Counted from the first letter of the stretch, positions 54,905 through 64,000 are shown. The stretch is DNA of 64,000 bases from Nocardioides allogilvus (GCF_003047285.1 NZ_PZYX01000004.1:186001-250000), one strand, 5' to 3'. Notes: a model not told the origin generated them from the letters alone. A program made the numbers and translations.

Positions 54905-56101
54905 TCAGGGCCCCGGGACGACCGGGCGACCGCCCTGCCAGACGCCGGCCACGAGCGGGACGCCCGGACGATAGGCGAGGTGGAGGTACGACGGAGCCTC
55001 GAGCAGCACGAGATCGGCGCGCTTGCCCGGGGCGATCACCCCGACGTCGTCGCGGTCGAGGGCCTGGGCGCCCATGGCGGTCGCCGCATGCAGCGCCTCG
55101 GCCGGGCTCATCCGCATCTCGCGGACGGCCAGCGCGATGCACAGCGCCATCGAGGAGGTGAAGCAGGAGCCGGGGTTGCAGTCGCTGGCGATCGCGACCT
55201 GAACGCCCGCGTCGATCAGCTTGCGGGCGTCGGGATAGGGGTGCCGGGTCGAGAACTCGACGCCCGGGAGCAGCGTCGCGATCGTGCCGGAGTCGGCCAG
55301 AGCACTGACGTCGTCGTCGGCAAGGTAGGTGCAGTGGTCCACCGCGACGAGCCCGAGCTCGGCGGCGAGCTTGACCCCACCGCCGTACGTCAGCTGGTTG
55401 GCGTGGAGACGACCGCGCAGGCCGTTGTCGGTGCCCGCTGCCAGGATCGCTCGTGCCTGGTCAACGTCGAAGGCGCCCTCCTCGCAGAAGACGTCGATCC
55501 AGCGGGCGTGGGGTGCTGCCGCGGTCAGCATCGGGCCCGTGACCAGGTCGACGTAGTCCTCGGGGGTGGTGCCGGCGGGGACGACGTGGGCGCCGAGGAA
55601 GGTGGTGTCCTCGGTGAACTGGCGGGCCACGGCGAGCGAGCGAGCCTCGTCGTGGACCGAGAGTCCGTAGCCGCTCTTGATCTCCAGTGAGGTGGTGCCC
55701 TGGGCCCGCATCTCGGCAACGAGACGGGCGACGTGCGACGTGAGCTGTTCGTCGGTGGCCGCGCGAGTGGCCGCGACGGTGGTGCGGATGCCGCCGGCGG
55801 AATAGGGCTCCCCTGTCATGCGGGCGGCGAACTCCTGCGCGCGATCGCCCGAGAACACCAGGTGGCTGTGGCTGTCGACATAGCCCGGGATGACGGCGCG
55901 ACCACCTGCGTCGTAGACCGTGTCCGCGGCGGGTGCGTCGCTGGCCCGGCCGACCCAGGCGATGGTGCTGCCCTCGAGCACGACGGCCGCGTCGTCGACC
56001 AGACCGAGCATGCCGGTCGGGTCGCGGTGGTCGTCGGGGCGAGCCTGCGCCGCGACGTTGGTGGTGAGCTCGCCGATGCCGGTGACCAAGATGCTGCTCA
56101 C
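54905..56101 (-). CDS. hutI: Imidazolonepropionase HutI
   Basis: About 398 residues from GTG 56101, which overlaps the hutF stop (GTGA). Metal-binding and substrate motifs: [60 protein letters not shown] and [17 protein letters not shown]. It hydrolyses 4-imidazolone-5-propionate to N-formimino-L-glutamate in histidine degradation. HutH and HutU are not in the window. Confidence 0.93.
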   Translation of the reverse strand: MSSILVTGIGELTTNVAAQARPDDHRDPTGMLGLVDDAAVVLEGSTIAWVGRASDAPAADTVYDAGGRAVIPGYVDSHSHLVFSGDRAQEFAARMTGEPYSAGGIRTTVAATRAATDEQLTSHVARLVAEMRAQGTTSLEIKSGYGLSVHDEARSLAVARQFTEDTTFLGAHVVPAGTTPEDYVDLVTGPMLTAAAPHARWIDVFCEEGAFDVDQARAILAAGTDNGLRGRLHANQLTYGGGVKLAAELGLVAVDHCTYLADDDVSALADSGTIATLLPGVEFSTRHPYPDARKLIDAGVQVAIASDCNPGSCFTSSMALCIALAVREMRMSPAEALHAATAMGAQALDRDDVGVIAPGKRADLVLLEAPSYLHLAYRPGVPLVAGVWQGGRPVVPGP

Positions 56102-57414
56102 AGCTCCCACACCTTCCCGATCGCGGTGGCCAGCTCGCGTCCGACCTGGCCGGCCTCAGCCTGCCGGAAGACGATGCGCCCGTCGACCATGGTCTGGGTG
56201 ACGTCGGCCGCGCCGGCCGCGAAGACGACGGTGTGCTCGTCGGCGCCGGTGCCGGCCGTGCGCGGGCTGGCGGTGTCGAGGGTGACGAGGTCGGCGCGCA
56301 TGCCCACGGCGATCGCGCCCGCGTCGTCCCAGCCGAGGCTGGCGTGACCGGTCGTGGTCGCGGCCTCGAGCAGCTCGGCTGCCTGCCAGTGCCCGCGCTG
56401 CTGGGTGACCAGGCGCTCGTCGAGCTCGACCGCGCGCATCTCCTCGAAGAGGTCGATGACGGCGTGGCTGTCGGAGCCGAGGGTCAGGCGCGCGCCCGCG
56501 TCGGCGAGTGCGCGGCTCGGGCCGACGCCGTCGCCGAGGTCGCGCTCGGTGGTCGGGCAGAAGGAGGCGAACGCGCGCGCCTCACCCAGGAGCGCGATGT
56601 CGTCGACGGTCAGGTGGGTCGCGTGCACGGCACTCGTCATCGGCCCCAGGAGGCCGTGGTCGGCCAGGAGCCGGGTCGGGGTCACGCCGTACGCCGCTCG
56701 GCAGCCGTCGTTCTCAGCGACCTGCTCGGAGAGGTGGACGTGGAGCGGCCGACCATCGGCCCAGGCGGCGAGCGGGGCCAGCGCGGCTCCGGGCTCCGAG
56801 GGCAGCGCGCGGACGGAGTGCAGCGCGCCCGCGACCAGCGCCGAGTCGGACCCGGCCAGCCCGTCGACGCGTGCCGCCCAGTCCTCGGCCGACCCGTCGT
56901 CGTACCGCACCTGCGCCCCCTCGGGCGGAGCGCCGAAGCCGCTGGAGAGGTAGAGCGTGTCGAGCAGGGTGATCCGCAGCCCGGCGACGCGCGCGGCCTC
57001 GATCAGCGCCAGGCCCATCGCGTTGGGGTCGTCGTAGGGGCGACCGTCGGGGCGGTGGTGGAGGTAGTGGAACTCGCCGACGCAGGTGATGCCCGCCGCG
57101 ACCATCTCGCGGAAGGTGGCGGTCGCGAGGGCGAGGTAGGTGTCGGGGTCCAGGCGCTCGGCGACGGCATACATCTGCTCGCGCCAGGTCCAGAAGCTGC
57201 CTCGCTCACGCTGGGTGCGACCGCGCAGGGCGCGGTGGAAGGCGTGGCTGTGGGTGTTGGCGAGGCCGGGGACGGTGAGCCCGTTGAGGCGTTCGGCCGC
57301 GCTCGCCAGGACGCCCGGCTCGACGGCGGCGAAGCGGCCGTCGACGACCTCGACGTGCACGTCGTCGTGGACCCCGTCGGGGAGCAGGGCGCGCTCGAGG
57401 AGGTAGGTCGTCAC
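56098..57414 (-). CDS. hutF: Formimidoylglutamate deiminase HutF
   Basis: A 438-residue amidohydrolase from GTG 57414, overlapping the upstream M20 gene stop by four bases. [50 protein letters not shown] and [19 protein letters not shown] hold the metal ligands and family signature. It converts formiminoglutamate to N-formyl-L-glutamate, so this organism uses the two-step route, which needs an N-formylglutamate hydrolase next. Confidence 0.93.
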   Translation of the reverse strand: MTTYLLERALLPDGVHDDVHVEVVDGRFAAVEPGVLASAAERLNGLTVPGLANTHSHAFHRALRGRTQRERGSFWTWREQMYAVAERLDPDTYLALATATFREMVAAGITCVGEFHYLHHRPDGRPYDDPNAMGLALIEAARVAGLRITLLDTLYLSSGFGAPPEGAQVRYDDGSAEDWAARVDGLAGSDSALVAGALHSVRALPSEPGAALAPLAAWADGRPLHVHLSEQVAENDGCRAAYGVTPTRLLADHGLLGPMTSAVHATHLTVDDIALLGEARAFASFCPTTERDLGDGVGPSRALADAGARLTLGSDSHAVIDLFEEMRAVELDERLVTQQRGHWQAAELLEAATTTGHASLGWDDAGAIAVGMRADLVTLDTASPRTAGTGADEHTVVFAAGAADVTQTMVDGRIVFRQAEAGQVGRELATAIGKVWEL

Positions 57415-58607
57415 GACGCCAGCTTCGCCAGGGTGTCGGCCAGCGCCTCGACGCCGGCGAGGCAGTCGGCCATCTCGGCGAACTCGTCGGGCGAGTGCGA
57501 GACCCCGGTCGGGTTGCGGACGAAGAGCATCGCGGTCGGGATGCCGGCGGCCGACAGGATGCCGGCGTCGTGGCCGGCCTGGGTCGGGATGATCGGCCAG
57601 TCGCCGATGGCGGCCAGCGAGCGGGCGAGGTCGGGGTCGAAGGCGACCGAGCCGGAGACGGACTCGGCGGTGACGCTCAGCTGCGTCCCGTCGAGCGAGG
57701 CGCGTTCGCTGCCCTGGCGGGAGATCGCGTCGACGAGCTCGGCGAGGGCGTCGTCGGACTCGCAGCGCGCGTCGAGCCACGCGGTGACGCGCGACGGCAC
57801 GGCGTTGGTGCCGTTGGGTGCGACCTCGATCCGCCCGAAGGTCGCTCGCTGCTCCGCGAGGCGGGCCTGCTTGTTGGCGGCCAACGCGGTCATCGCATAG
57901 GTGAGCATCGGGTCGCGGCGGTCCTCCATCCGCGTGGTGCCGGCGTGGTTGGCCTCGCCCTCGAAGTCGAAGCGGTAGCGCCCGTGCGGCCAGATCTCGC
58001 TGGCCACCCCGACGGCGACGTCCCGGTCGACGAGGTCGCGGCCCTGCTCGACGTGCAGCTCGACGAAGCAGCCGACACCGTCGAGGGACAGCAGCCCGGT
58101 CGACGGGTCGAGGCCGGACGCAGCCACGGCGTCGCCGAGGAAGATGCCGTCGCGGTCGCGGCGCTCACGCGCCTCCTCCCAGGTCGAGGAGCCGGTGACG
58201 AGTCGGGAGCCGAGGCAGGCCAGCCCGAAGCGCGAGCCCTCTTCCTCGGTGAAGACCGAGACGCCGATCGGGCGGTCGGGCTCGAAGCCGCGAGCGCGCA
58301 GCACGTCGATGGCGGCGATGGCCGAGACCACGCCGAGCGGGCCGTCGTACGCCCCACCGTCCAGGACCGAGTCGAGGTGGGAGCCGGTGAGCACGGCCGG
58401 CAGGTCGCTCGGCGCGACCGGGCGCCACCAGGCGACCTGGTTGCCCATGCCGTCGGTCTCGAGCTCGAGTCCCCGGGCGACGGTCACCTCGGCGAACCAC
58501 GCCCGCAGCTCCGACTCCGCCGAGGTCCAGGGCTGACGGAAGTAGCCGCCCGAGGTGGCCGACCGTCCCACGGAGTGCAGGTCGCGCCACATCGCCTCGA
58601 AGGTCAT
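57411..58607 (-). CDS. M20 amidohydrolase (allantoate amidohydrolase-like), candidate N-formylglutamate hydrolase
   Basis: A 398-residue M20 metallo-amidohydrolase: VLTGSHLDSVLDGGAYDGPL (metal His/Asp), FTEEEGSRFGLACLGSRLVT (catalytic Glu), VELHVEQG (metal His), EGEANHAGTTRMEDRRDP (bridging/substrate His) and GHDAGILSAAGIPTAMLFV with final NPTGVSHSPDEF. Closest in pattern to allantoate amidohydrolase/N-carbamoyl amino acid hydrolases. It is the first gene of an overlapping operon with hutF and hutI and therefore may hydrolyse N-formylglutamate in place of HutG. This is an inference from position. Confidence 0.85.
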   Translation of the reverse strand: MTFEAMWRDLHSVGRSATSGGYFRQPWTSAESELRAWFAEVTVARGLELETDGMGNQVAWWRPVAPSDLPAVLTGSHLDSVLDGGAYDGPLGVVSAIAAIDVLRARGFEPDRPIGVSVFTEEEGSRFGLACLGSRLVTGSSTWEEARERRDRDGIFLGDAVAASGLDPSTGLLSLDGVGCFVELHVEQGRDLVDRDVAVGVASEIWPHGRYRFDFEGEANHAGTTRMEDRRDPMLTYAMTALAANKQARLAEQRATFGRIEVAPNGTNAVPSRVTAWLDARCESDDALAELVDAISRQGSERASLDGTQLSVTAESVSGSVAFDPDLARSLAAIGDWPIIPTQAGHDAGILSAAGIPTAMLFVRNPTGVSHSPDEFAEMADCLAGVEALADTLAKLAS

Positions 58608-58631
58608 GGGGTGAGTCCATCGGGTCGCGCG

Positions 58632-58697
58632 CCCGTGGTCAACGACGACAGCCCCTGGGGCGTCTCAGATCCGAGACGTCAACCCGTTGACCACGGG
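58632..58697. promoter_or_regulatory. Nested inverted repeats in a divergent promoter region
   Basis: CCCGTGGTCAACG (58632-58644) and CGTTGACCACGGG (58685-58697) are perfect 13-bp arms. Inside, CGTCTC (58661-58666) and GAGACG (58673-58678) frame AGATCC. The element fills the 105-bp gap between the hut operon and the histidine kinase gene. Confidence 0.6.
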
Positions 58698-58712
58698 GCT
58701 AGGTTGGCGCAC

Positions 58713-59903
58713 GTGACCACCGCCGAGCCCGCGTCCCCCGGTCCGCACTGGCTCGGCGACGCCCTGCAGGTGGGGCTGGCGGTGCTGCTCGCGTTCCTCC
58801 TGCTGCCGGTCGGACTCACCTCGGTGCGCGAAGGCGACACCGGCAGCGCGTGGACGGTCGTGCTCCTCGCTGCCCTGTGCGTGCTGCACGCGCTCGTCGC
58901 GGTGGCGCACCGGTGGCCGCGCGAGGCCTTCGCCGTGGGCGGTCTGGCGATGCTGGCACTGGTGGCCGGCCCCGACCTGGGCGGCCCGACGGCGGTGCAG
59001 GCGGGTGGTGAGTACGCCCCGGTGCTGCTGCCGACGTGCCTGGTGTTCTTCGTCCTCCTCTATGCGGTGGCCGCGCACGCGGCGCAGCCGTGGCCGACCA
59101 TCGCCCTCGGCGTCACCCTCGTCGGCTGCCTGCTGACGGTCGTGCGGTTGTGGGACTCAGAGTTCGTGCTGCCCGTGTCGGCGATGTGGGTGTGGCGGCT
59201 GTTCCTGACCGTCTCCGTGCTCGGCGGGACGGCGGCCGCGTGGGCGCTGGGCCGCTACCGCGCGACCCGGATCGCCTGGATCGGCGCGCTCGCCGACCGG
59301 GGCGCGGCCGACGAGCGACGGCGGATCGCCCGCGAGATGCACGACGTCGTCGCCCACTCCCTCGCGGTGATGGTGGCCCAGGCCGAGGGCGGCCGGATGG
59401 CCGTGGCCGCCAGCCCGGAGCGCGCGCCGGAGATCCTGACGTCGATCGCGACCTCCGGCCGCGAGGCCCTGGCCGAGATGCGCGGCCTGCTCGGCGTCCT
59501 GCGCGACGACTCCTCGCCCGCCCCGCCCCAGCCGACGCTGGCCGACCTGCCGGACCTCGTCGAGCAGGTGCGCGCCGCCGGGCTGCGGGTCGACCTCGCG
59601 ACCACCGGGGAGCCGCTGCGCCTCCCGGTGCTGCGGGAGCTGGCGGCGTACCGCGTCGTCCAGGAGGCACTCACCAACGTCGTCAAGCACGCGCCGCGCG
59701 ACTCGACCGCCACCGTCGCCCTGGCGTGGGAGCCGACCGGCCTGGGGATCACCATCAGCAACGACGACGACAGTCCGCCGGCAGGAGACGGTCAGGGCCG
59801 CGGCCTCGTCGGCATGCGCGAACGCATCGAGGCGGTCGGTGGCTCGCTGGTCGCCGGGCCGGTCGACGGCGGCTGGCGCGTGAGCGCGAGGATTCCCGCG
59901 TGA
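58713..59903 (+). CDS. Sensor histidine kinase (NarL/DesK-type)
   Basis: About 396 residues from GTG 58713. Several membrane segments occur in residues ~15-165, including LQVGLAVLLAFLLLPVGLTS and LFLTVSVLGGTAAAWALGRY. The HisKA_3 box ERRRIAREMHDVVAHSLAVM carries the phospho-His, and the ATPase domain has YRVVQEALTNVVKHAPRDST and GRGLVGMRERIEAVGGSL. The signal is unknown. The response regulator starts at its stop codon (GTGA overlap). Confidence 0.92.
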   Translation: MTTAEPASPGPHWLGDALQVGLAVLLAFLLLPVGLTSVREGDTGSAWTVVLLAALCVLHALVAVAHRWPREAFAVGGLAMLALVAGPDLGGPTAVQAGGEYAPVLLPTCLVFFVLLYAVAAHAAQPWPTIALGVTLVGCLLTVVRLWDSEFVLPVSAMWVWRLFLTVSVLGGTAAAWALGRYRATRIAWIGALADRGAADERRRIAREMHDVVAHSLAVMVAQAEGGRMAVAASPERAPEILTSIATSGREALAEMRGLLGVLRDDSSPAPPQPTLADLPDLVEQVRAAGLRVDLATTGEPLRLPVLRELAAYRVVQEALTNVVKHAPRDSTATVALAWEPTGLGITISNDDDSPPAGDGQGRGLVGMRERIEAVGGSLVAGPVDGGWRVSARIPA

Positions 59904-60568
59904 GTGAGGAGATCCGCGTCGTCATCGTCGATGACCAGGAGCTGATGCGCACGGCGCTGCGGATGATGGTCGAGTCCCAGCCCGACCTGCGGCTCGTCGG
60001 CGAGGCGGCCGACGGCATCGCGGCGCTGGAGGTGGTGCGCTCTCGCCGCGTCGACGTCGTGCTGATGGACCTGCGGATGCCGCGCCTCGACGGCATCGCG
60101 GCGACGGCCCAGATCACCGCCGAGCTGCCCGACACCCGGATCGTGGCGCTCACGACCTTCGACCTCGACGAATACGCCTTCCCCGCGATCCGCGCCGGCG
60201 CCAGCGGGTTCCTGCTGAAGGACGCCCGCGCCGAGGAGATCGTGGAGGCGATCCGCACCGTGCACGCCGGCCACGGCGTCGTCGCGCCCTCCACCACCCG
60301 GCGGCTGATCGAGCACGTCGCGACCTCGCGCGCCGAGGGCGACGGCTCGGCGGAGGTGCTCGCGAAGCTGACCCCGCGCGAGGCCGACACCTTGCGCGAG
60401 ATCGCCACCGGCGACACCAACGCCGAGATCGCCCGGCGCATGCACCTCTCGGAGGCGACGGTGAAGACCCACGTCGGCCACGTGCTGGCCAAGCTCGGCC
60501 TCCGCGACCGCGTGCAGGCGGTGGTGCTGGCCTACGAGTCGGGCCTCGTGCGTCCGGGCGACGCCTGA
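59900..60568 (+). CDS. NarL/FixJ family response regulator
   Basis: A 222-residue protein. Receiver: VVIVDDQELMRTALRMMVES, phospho-acceptor Asp in VDVVLMDLRMPRLDG, Thr in IVALTTFD, Lys in GFLLKDAR. LuxR helix-turn-helix: LAKLTPREADTLREIATGDT, NAEIARRMHLSEATVKTHVG. It pairs with the kinase just upstream. The membrane protein gene 79 bp downstream may be its target or partner. Confidence 0.94.
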   Translation: MSEEIRVVIVDDQELMRTALRMMVESQPDLRLVGEAADGIAALEVVRSRRVDVVLMDLRMPRLDGIAATAQITAELPDTRIVALTTFDLDEYAFPAIRAGASGFLLKDARAEEIVEAIRTVHAGHGVVAPSTTRRLIEHVATSRAEGDGSAEVLAKLTPREADTLREIATGDTNAEIARRMHLSEATVKTHVGHVLAKLGLRDRVQAVVLAYESGLVRPGDA

Positions 60569-60574
60569 GCCGAT

Positions 60575-60592
60575 CTCATCCTGGAGGATGAG
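60575..60592 (+). terminator. Short hairpin after the response regulator gene
   Basis: CTCATCC, TGGA, GGATGAG: perfect 7-bp stem, six bases after the stop codon. It could equally be an operator for the downstream gene. Confidence 0.4.
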
Positions 60593-60647
60593 GAGAGCGC
60601 GACCGCAGGTGGAGGTACGCCGCTGCGCGACGCGACAGCGTGGCGTC

Positions 60648-61655
60648 ATGACCATCCTGCAGACCCACCACACGATCCGTTCCACGCCCGCCGGTCCCCG
60701 CGCCGCCAGTCTCAGTCCCTGGCTGGCCGGCCTCTGGTCGGTCGCCTACCTCGGCCTCGCCGTCCTCCATCTCGTGCGCGACACCGGGGCGCCCTGGGTG
60801 CCGACCGAGGCGTCGGTCCTCGGCTCGCTGTCCTCCTCCGACGTCTCGGTCCTCATCGTCGCGCTCGGGGCGCTCGGCCTGGTCGGACTAGCGCTCCGGT
60901 CGCGGTCCCCGCGCGTCGCCGGGTCCCTGCTCGTGGCGACTGGCCTCGTCACCGCCCTCGTCCTCGCCGACGCGCGCTCGCTCACCTTCCTGGGCTACCT
61001 GCCGATGCTGCTGCTCGGCCTCGTCGGGGTCGGCCCGGTCGACGAGGTCGCCACGGACGTCCTGGTGCCGGCGCTCGCCTCCGTCGGTGAGTCCGTCGGC
61101 GGGCTGGCGCTCGTGCTCACCGGCGTCGCTGCCCTGCGCGGGACCACCGACCGTCCGGGCTGGCCGGTCGCGACCGCAGCGCGGGTGTGCCGCTGGGCGG
61201 TGGCGGTCGCCGTCGCCGTACCCGCCTTCTATGCCCTCACCCGCATCGCCTGGGCCCTCGGAATCCCGTTCGGTGTGCGCGACGAGTTCCTCGTCGAGCT
61301 CGGCGACGGCAAGTTCGCCGGGCTGGGACTGGGGCTCGCGGCGCTCGTCGGCTGCGTGCTGACCGCGGGCCTGGTGATGCGCTGGGGCGAGGTCTTCTGG
61401 TCGTGGCTGCCGGTCATCGGCGGGCGCCCGGTGCCGGTGCGGCTGGCGCTGCTGCCGTCGGTGTTCGTCGGAGCCGTCGTCTTCTCCGCGGGGCTCGCGT
61501 TCTGGCGGCTGATGTGGACCGGCCAGATCACCGACATCCCGGGCAACGAGGCCGATTGGGCCGCCTGGGTGCCGGAGCTCTTCTGGCCGCTGTGGGGCGT
61601 CGCGCTGGCCGTGGCCGGACTCGCCTACGCCGCCCGCCGGGTGGGTGAGCGGTGA
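60648..61655 (+). CDS. Polytopic membrane protein of unknown function
   Basis: About 335 residues from ATG 60648, with roughly nine hydrophobic segments, among them PWLAGLWSVAYLGLAVLHLV, VSVLIVALGALGLVGLALRS and LLPSVFVGAVVFSAGLAFWR. I do not recognise the family. It lies between a two-component system and an SRPBCC protein, all on one strand; its stop overlaps the next start (TGATG). A longer start at 60588 is open but has no better ribosome site. Confidence 0.65.
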   Translation: MTILQTHHTIRSTPAGPRAASLSPWLAGLWSVAYLGLAVLHLVRDTGAPWVPTEASVLGSLSSSDVSVLIVALGALGLVGLALRSRSPRVAGSLLVATGLVTALVLADARSLTFLGYLPMLLLGLVGVGPVDEVATDVLVPALASVGESVGGLALVLTGVAALRGTTDRPGWPVATAARVCRWAVAVAVAVPAFYALTRIAWALGIPFGVRDEFLVELGDGKFAGLGLGLAALVGCVLTAGLVMRWGEVFWSWLPVIGGRPVPVRLALLPSVFVGAVVFSAGLAFWRLMWTGQITDIPGNEADWAAWVPELFWPLWGVALAVAGLAYAARRVGER

Positions 61656-62215
61656 TGCGCCACCTCCCGTGGACCTGGGGCGACCTCGGCGCATCGCTCG
61701 CGCCGACGGCACCGCCGACCTACGACGGCCCCCACCTGGTCCGCTCGGTGTCGGTCGAGGCAGCCCCGGAGGTGGTGTTCCGCTGGCTGCTTCAGATGCA
61801 GCTGGCGCCGTACTCCTATGACCTGCTCGACAACTGGGGACGCCGCAGCCCGCGGCACCTCGTCGAGGGCCTCGACGTGAGGGTCGGTACGGCGATGATG
61901 GACATCTTCACCGTGACCGCGATCGTCCCCGACCGGGTGCTGGAGCTGACGCTCACGGACCCGGGACCGGTCCGGGCGTTCGGGCCGCTGGTGTGCACCT
62001 ACCAAGCGGTGCCGCGGGTCGGCGGGACGACCTTGCGCTGCGACATCTTCCTGACCCCGCGGCACGGTCTCGGCCGCGTCCGGGCGTTCCTGCTCGCCTG
62101 GGGCGACCTGGTGATGATGCGCAAGCAGCTGCTGACGTTCAGGCGACTGAGCGAGCAGACGGCTCAGCCCGTCCAGGTCCCGTCGTCCCAGGCGGTGCCG
62201 AGGACGGAGAGGTAG
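61655..62215 (+). CDS. SRPBCC-like protein
   Basis: About 186 residues from ATG 61655 (GTG 61652 in frame). [20 protein letters not shown] at residues ~27-46 is the start of a START/SRPBCC helix-grip fold, followed by strands [20 protein letters not shown] and [19 protein letters not shown]. It may bind a hydrophobic ligand. Its last 52 bases overlap the 3' end of the convergent PLP-enzyme gene. Confidence 0.6.
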   Translation: MRHLPWTWGDLGASLAPTAPPTYDGPHLVRSVSVEAAPEVVFRWLLQMQLAPYSYDLLDNWGRRSPRHLVEGLDVRVGTAMMDIFTVTAIVPDRVLELTLTDPGPVRAFGPLVCTYQAVPRVGGTTLRCDIFLTPRHGLGRVRAFLLAWGDLVMMRKQLLTFRRLSEQTAQPVQVPSSQAVPRTER

Positions 62216-63273
62216 GGCGCGAGGTCCCAGCCCTGCTCGGTGACCCAGGCATCCGAGAAGTAGGTGTCGAGGTAGCGCACCCCGTCGTCGCAGAGCAGGG
62301 TCACGATCGAGCCGGACTCACCGGCGGCGTGCATGTCGCAGGCCAGCTTGGTCGCGGCATAGAGCGCAGTCCCGGTCGACGGCCCCGCGAGCTGGCCGGT
62401 GCGGGCCCGCAGGAAGTGGGCGGCCGCCACGGACGCGGCGTCGGGGACGCGCACCAGCCGGTCGACGACGTCGGGCAGGAAGGACGGCTCGGCACGCGGC
62501 CGCCCGATGCCCTCGATCCGCGAGCCACAGGTGGTCTCGCCACAGCCGGGGTCGCGGAAGGCGGCGAGGAAGGCGGAGTTCTCGGGGTCGACCACGCACA
62601 GGCGGGTGTCGAGGCCGCGGTAGCGGACGTAGCGCCCGATCGTCGCCGAGGTGCCCCCGGTGCCGGCACCGACCACGACCCACGTCGGCGCCGGGAACCG
62701 CTCCATCCCGAGCTGCTCGAAGATCGACTCGGCGATGTTGTTGTTGCCGCGCCAGTCGGTCGCCCGCTCGGCATAGGTGAACTGGTCGAGGTAGTGACCG
62801 CCGGTCTCCTGCGCGAGGTTGCGCGCGGTGTCGTAGACCTCCGCCGGGTCGTCGACCAGCACGCAGCGGCCGCCCTCGCGCTCGATCAGCGCGATCTTCG
62901 ACGGCGACGTCGACTTCGCCATGACGGCCGTGAACGGCAGGCCGAGCAGGTGGGCGAAGTAGGCCTCGCTGACCGCCGTCGACCCCGACGACGCCTCGAT
63001 GACGTGCGTGCCCTCCTTGATCAGGCCGCCGCAGAGCCCGTAGAGGAACAGCGACCGCGCCAGCCGGTGCTTGAGCGATCCGGTCGGGTGCGTCGACTCG
63101 TCCTTGAGGTAGAGGTCGATGCCGGGCAGCGCCGGGATCCGCACGGCGTGCAGGTGGGTGTCGGCGGAGCGCTGCTGGTCCGCCTTCAGCCTGCGGACAG
63201 CCTCGATCACCCAGCCACGGTCGGCGTGCCCCGACTGGTCGACCTCCAGCAATCTCTCCACGGACCCGGTCAT
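62164..63273 (-). CDS. Cds1-like PLP-dependent cysteine desulfhydrase/synthase family enzyme
   Basis: A 369-residue fold-type II PLP protein. The PLP lysine is in [40 protein letters not shown] binds substrate, and [20 protein letters not shown] holds the phosphate. The [12 protein letters not shown] and [15 protein letters not shown] patterns are typical of Cds1, an actinobacterial cysteine desulfhydrase that makes H2S, pyruvate and ammonia. Cysteine synthase activity is an alternative. Divergent from the nitroreductase, 25 bp apart. Confidence 0.82.
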   Translation of the reverse strand: MTGSVERLLEVDQSGHADRGWVIEAVRRLKADQQRSADTHLHAVRIPALPGIDLYLKDESTHPTGSLKHRLARSLFLYGLCGGLIKEGTHVIEASSGSTAVSEAYFAHLLGLPFTAVMAKSTSPSKIALIEREGGRCVLVDDPAEVYDTARNLAQETGGHYLDQFTYAERATDWRGNNNIAESIFEQLGMERFPAPTWVVVGAGTGGTSATIGRYVRYRGLDTRLCVVDPENSAFLAAFRDPGCGETTCGSRIEGIGRPRAEPSFLPDVVDRLVRVPDAASVAAAHFLRARTGQLAGPSTGTALYAATKLACDMHAAGESGSIVTLLCDDGVRYLDTYFSDAWVTEQGWDLAPYLSVLGTAWDDGTWTG

Positions 63274-63298
63274 GGTCGGAGCGTGCCACAGTTGCGCC

Positions 63299-63919
63299 GT
63301 GGAGTTCCAAGAGGTCGTACGCCGACGGCGGATGGTGCGTCGCTATGCCGACCGGCCGGTGGCCCCCGAGTCGGTGGACCGGCTCCTCGCCAACGCCACC
63401 CGCGGGCCCAGCGCGGGCTTCACCCAGGGCTGGGCGTTCCTCGTCCTCGACACCCCGGCCGACGTGGACCTGTTCTGGACCGCGACGTCTCCGGAGGCTC
63501 CCCCGACGGTTGAGGAGGGACGGAGTCCCGTCTCGAAACCCACCACGTGGCTCGACGGCATGCGCACCGCGCCGGTCGTGATCGTGCCGATGTCGGACAA
63601 GGGCGCCTACCTCGACCGCTACGCCGAGGCCGACAAGCGCACGCCCGACTGGCCCGTCCCCTACTGGCACATGGACGTCGCGATGGCCTCCCTCCTGATC
63701 CTCCAGACCGCGGTCGACGAGGGCCTGGGCGCCTGCTTCTTCGGGGTCCCCGGCGCACGGATCGACGCCTTCCGAGCCGCCTTCGACGTACCCCCCAACC
63801 TCAAGCCCGTCGGCGCGATCACGGTCGGTCACCGGGCGGACGACACCGGTTCGCCCGGCTCGCCGGCCCGCCGCCCGCGCCGCTCCGGCGTCGTCCATCG
63901 GGGCCGCTTCTCCTCGTGA
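63299..63919 (+). CDS. Nitroreductase family protein with in-frame repeat insertion
   Basis: A 206-residue protein from GTG 63299. [20 protein letters not shown], then [20 protein letters not shown] and the late [14 protein letters not shown] mark the FMN-dependent nitroreductase fold. Between FWTATSPEA and WLDGMRTAP lies [15 protein letters not shown], encoded by a dispersed repeat at 63508-63540. It adds eleven codons in frame on a loop, so the enzyme may remain active. A C-terminal Arg/Ser-rich tail follows the fold. Confidence 0.8.
   Translation: MEFQEVVRRRRMVRRYADRPVAPESVDRLLANATRGPSAGFTQGWAFLVLDTPADVDLFWTATSPEAPPTVEEGRSPVSKPTTWLDGMRTAPVVIVPMSDKGAYLDRYAEADKRTPDWPVPYWHMDVAMASLLILQTAVDEGLGACFFGVPGARIDAFRAAFDVPPNLKPVGAITVGHRADDTGSPGSPARRPRRSGVVHRGRFSS
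63508..63540. repeat. Family C-related repeat inside the nitroreductase gene
   Basis: Begins GGTTGAGGAG and ends CGTCTCGAAACC, the two ends also seen in the copy at 50811 (GGTTGAGCAGG to GTGTCGAAACC), with a shortened GGGACGGAGTCCC core that is itself palindromic. Its 33-bp length is a multiple of three. Confidence 0.6.
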
Positions 63920-63951
63920 CCGGCTGGGGTCGCCCTGCTTTGATGACAGGC

Positions 63952-64000
63952 ATGACCACTGCCGCGCGCGCTTCTGACCTCCTCGCCCTGCACCAGGCAC
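63952..64000 (+). CDS. Gene start, cut by window edge (possible isocitrate lyase/PEP mutase family)
   Basis: ATG at 63952 opens MTTAARASDLLALHQA and runs off the window. This N-terminus resembles those of isocitrate lyase/phosphoenolpyruvate mutase superfamily proteins, but 16 residues cannot settle it. Confidence 0.35.
   Translation, partial: MTTAARASDLLALHQA

Overview
The window comes from a very GC-rich actinobacterium, most likely of the Nocardioidaceae (Nocardioides-like). Supporting evidence: many GTG starts, frequent 4-base ATGA/GTGA start-stop overlaps, a dnaK-grpE-dnaJ-hspR operon and a clpB gene each with an HspR (HAIR) operator, KstR-type operators beside an F420-dependent oxidoreductase-like gene, and large multidomain LuxR (LAL) regulators. 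The lineage is inferred. I saw no rRNA, tRNA, transposase, integrase, phage gene or CRISPR array. Gene calls are homology by eye from motifs.

Layout. 1-4.6 kb: DUF1905 gene fragment, a NYN-domain gene bracketed by a 43-bp imperfect direct repeat, an FAD oxidoreductase, an SDR-like protein and a CDP-glycerol glycerophosphotransferase homologue. 4.6-16.3 kb: a sugar-diacid/hydroxyacid island with LysR regulator, tripartite TctCBA transporter, universal stress protein and glucarate dehydratase (one operon), enoyl-CoA hydratase, FCD-GntR regulator, talarate/galactarate dehydratase, D-2-hydroxyacid dehydrogenase, AEC permease and a GlcD-like oxidase. 16.3-20.5 kb: a Baeyer-Villiger type monooxygenase and a secreted lipase with two NPCBM domains, each preceded by the same palindromic operator.

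20.5-33.8 kb: clpB, DUF2786, TetR, an overlapping DUF445/Abi-alpha-like pair, an isochorismatase-PfkB-pentapeptide operon, and the dnaK-grpE-dnaJ-hspR heat-shock operon. 33.8-39.2 kb: SGNH hydrolase, aldo/keto reductase, a 5'-truncated gene cut by a palindromic repeat, MarR, EamA and MFS transporters. 39.2-45.1 kb: a probable steroid-catabolism (KstR) cluster with NTF2-like protein, LLM flavin enzyme, DUF1214-like protein, SDR, sulfotransferase and cytochrome P450.

45.2-54.9 kb: sucrase/ferredoxin-like protein, a 1010-aa LAL regulator coupled to an unlisted 42-aa ORF, then the most intriguing block: ECF-type sigma factor, 146-aa partner, cytoplasmic S8 protease and a divergent TPR-CHAT caspase-like protein. 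54.9-58.6 kb: histidine degradation genes hutI, hutF and an M20 amidohydrolase that may take the place of HutG. 58.7-64 kb: two-component system, membrane protein, SRPBCC protein, Cds1-like PLP enzyme, nitroreductase with a repeat inserted in frame, and the start of a further gene.

Three families of dispersed palindromic repeats occur, with copies at 18094/54857, 31007/35899 and 43640/50811/63508. They sit mostly at gene ends, but in two cases they enter or truncate coding sequence.
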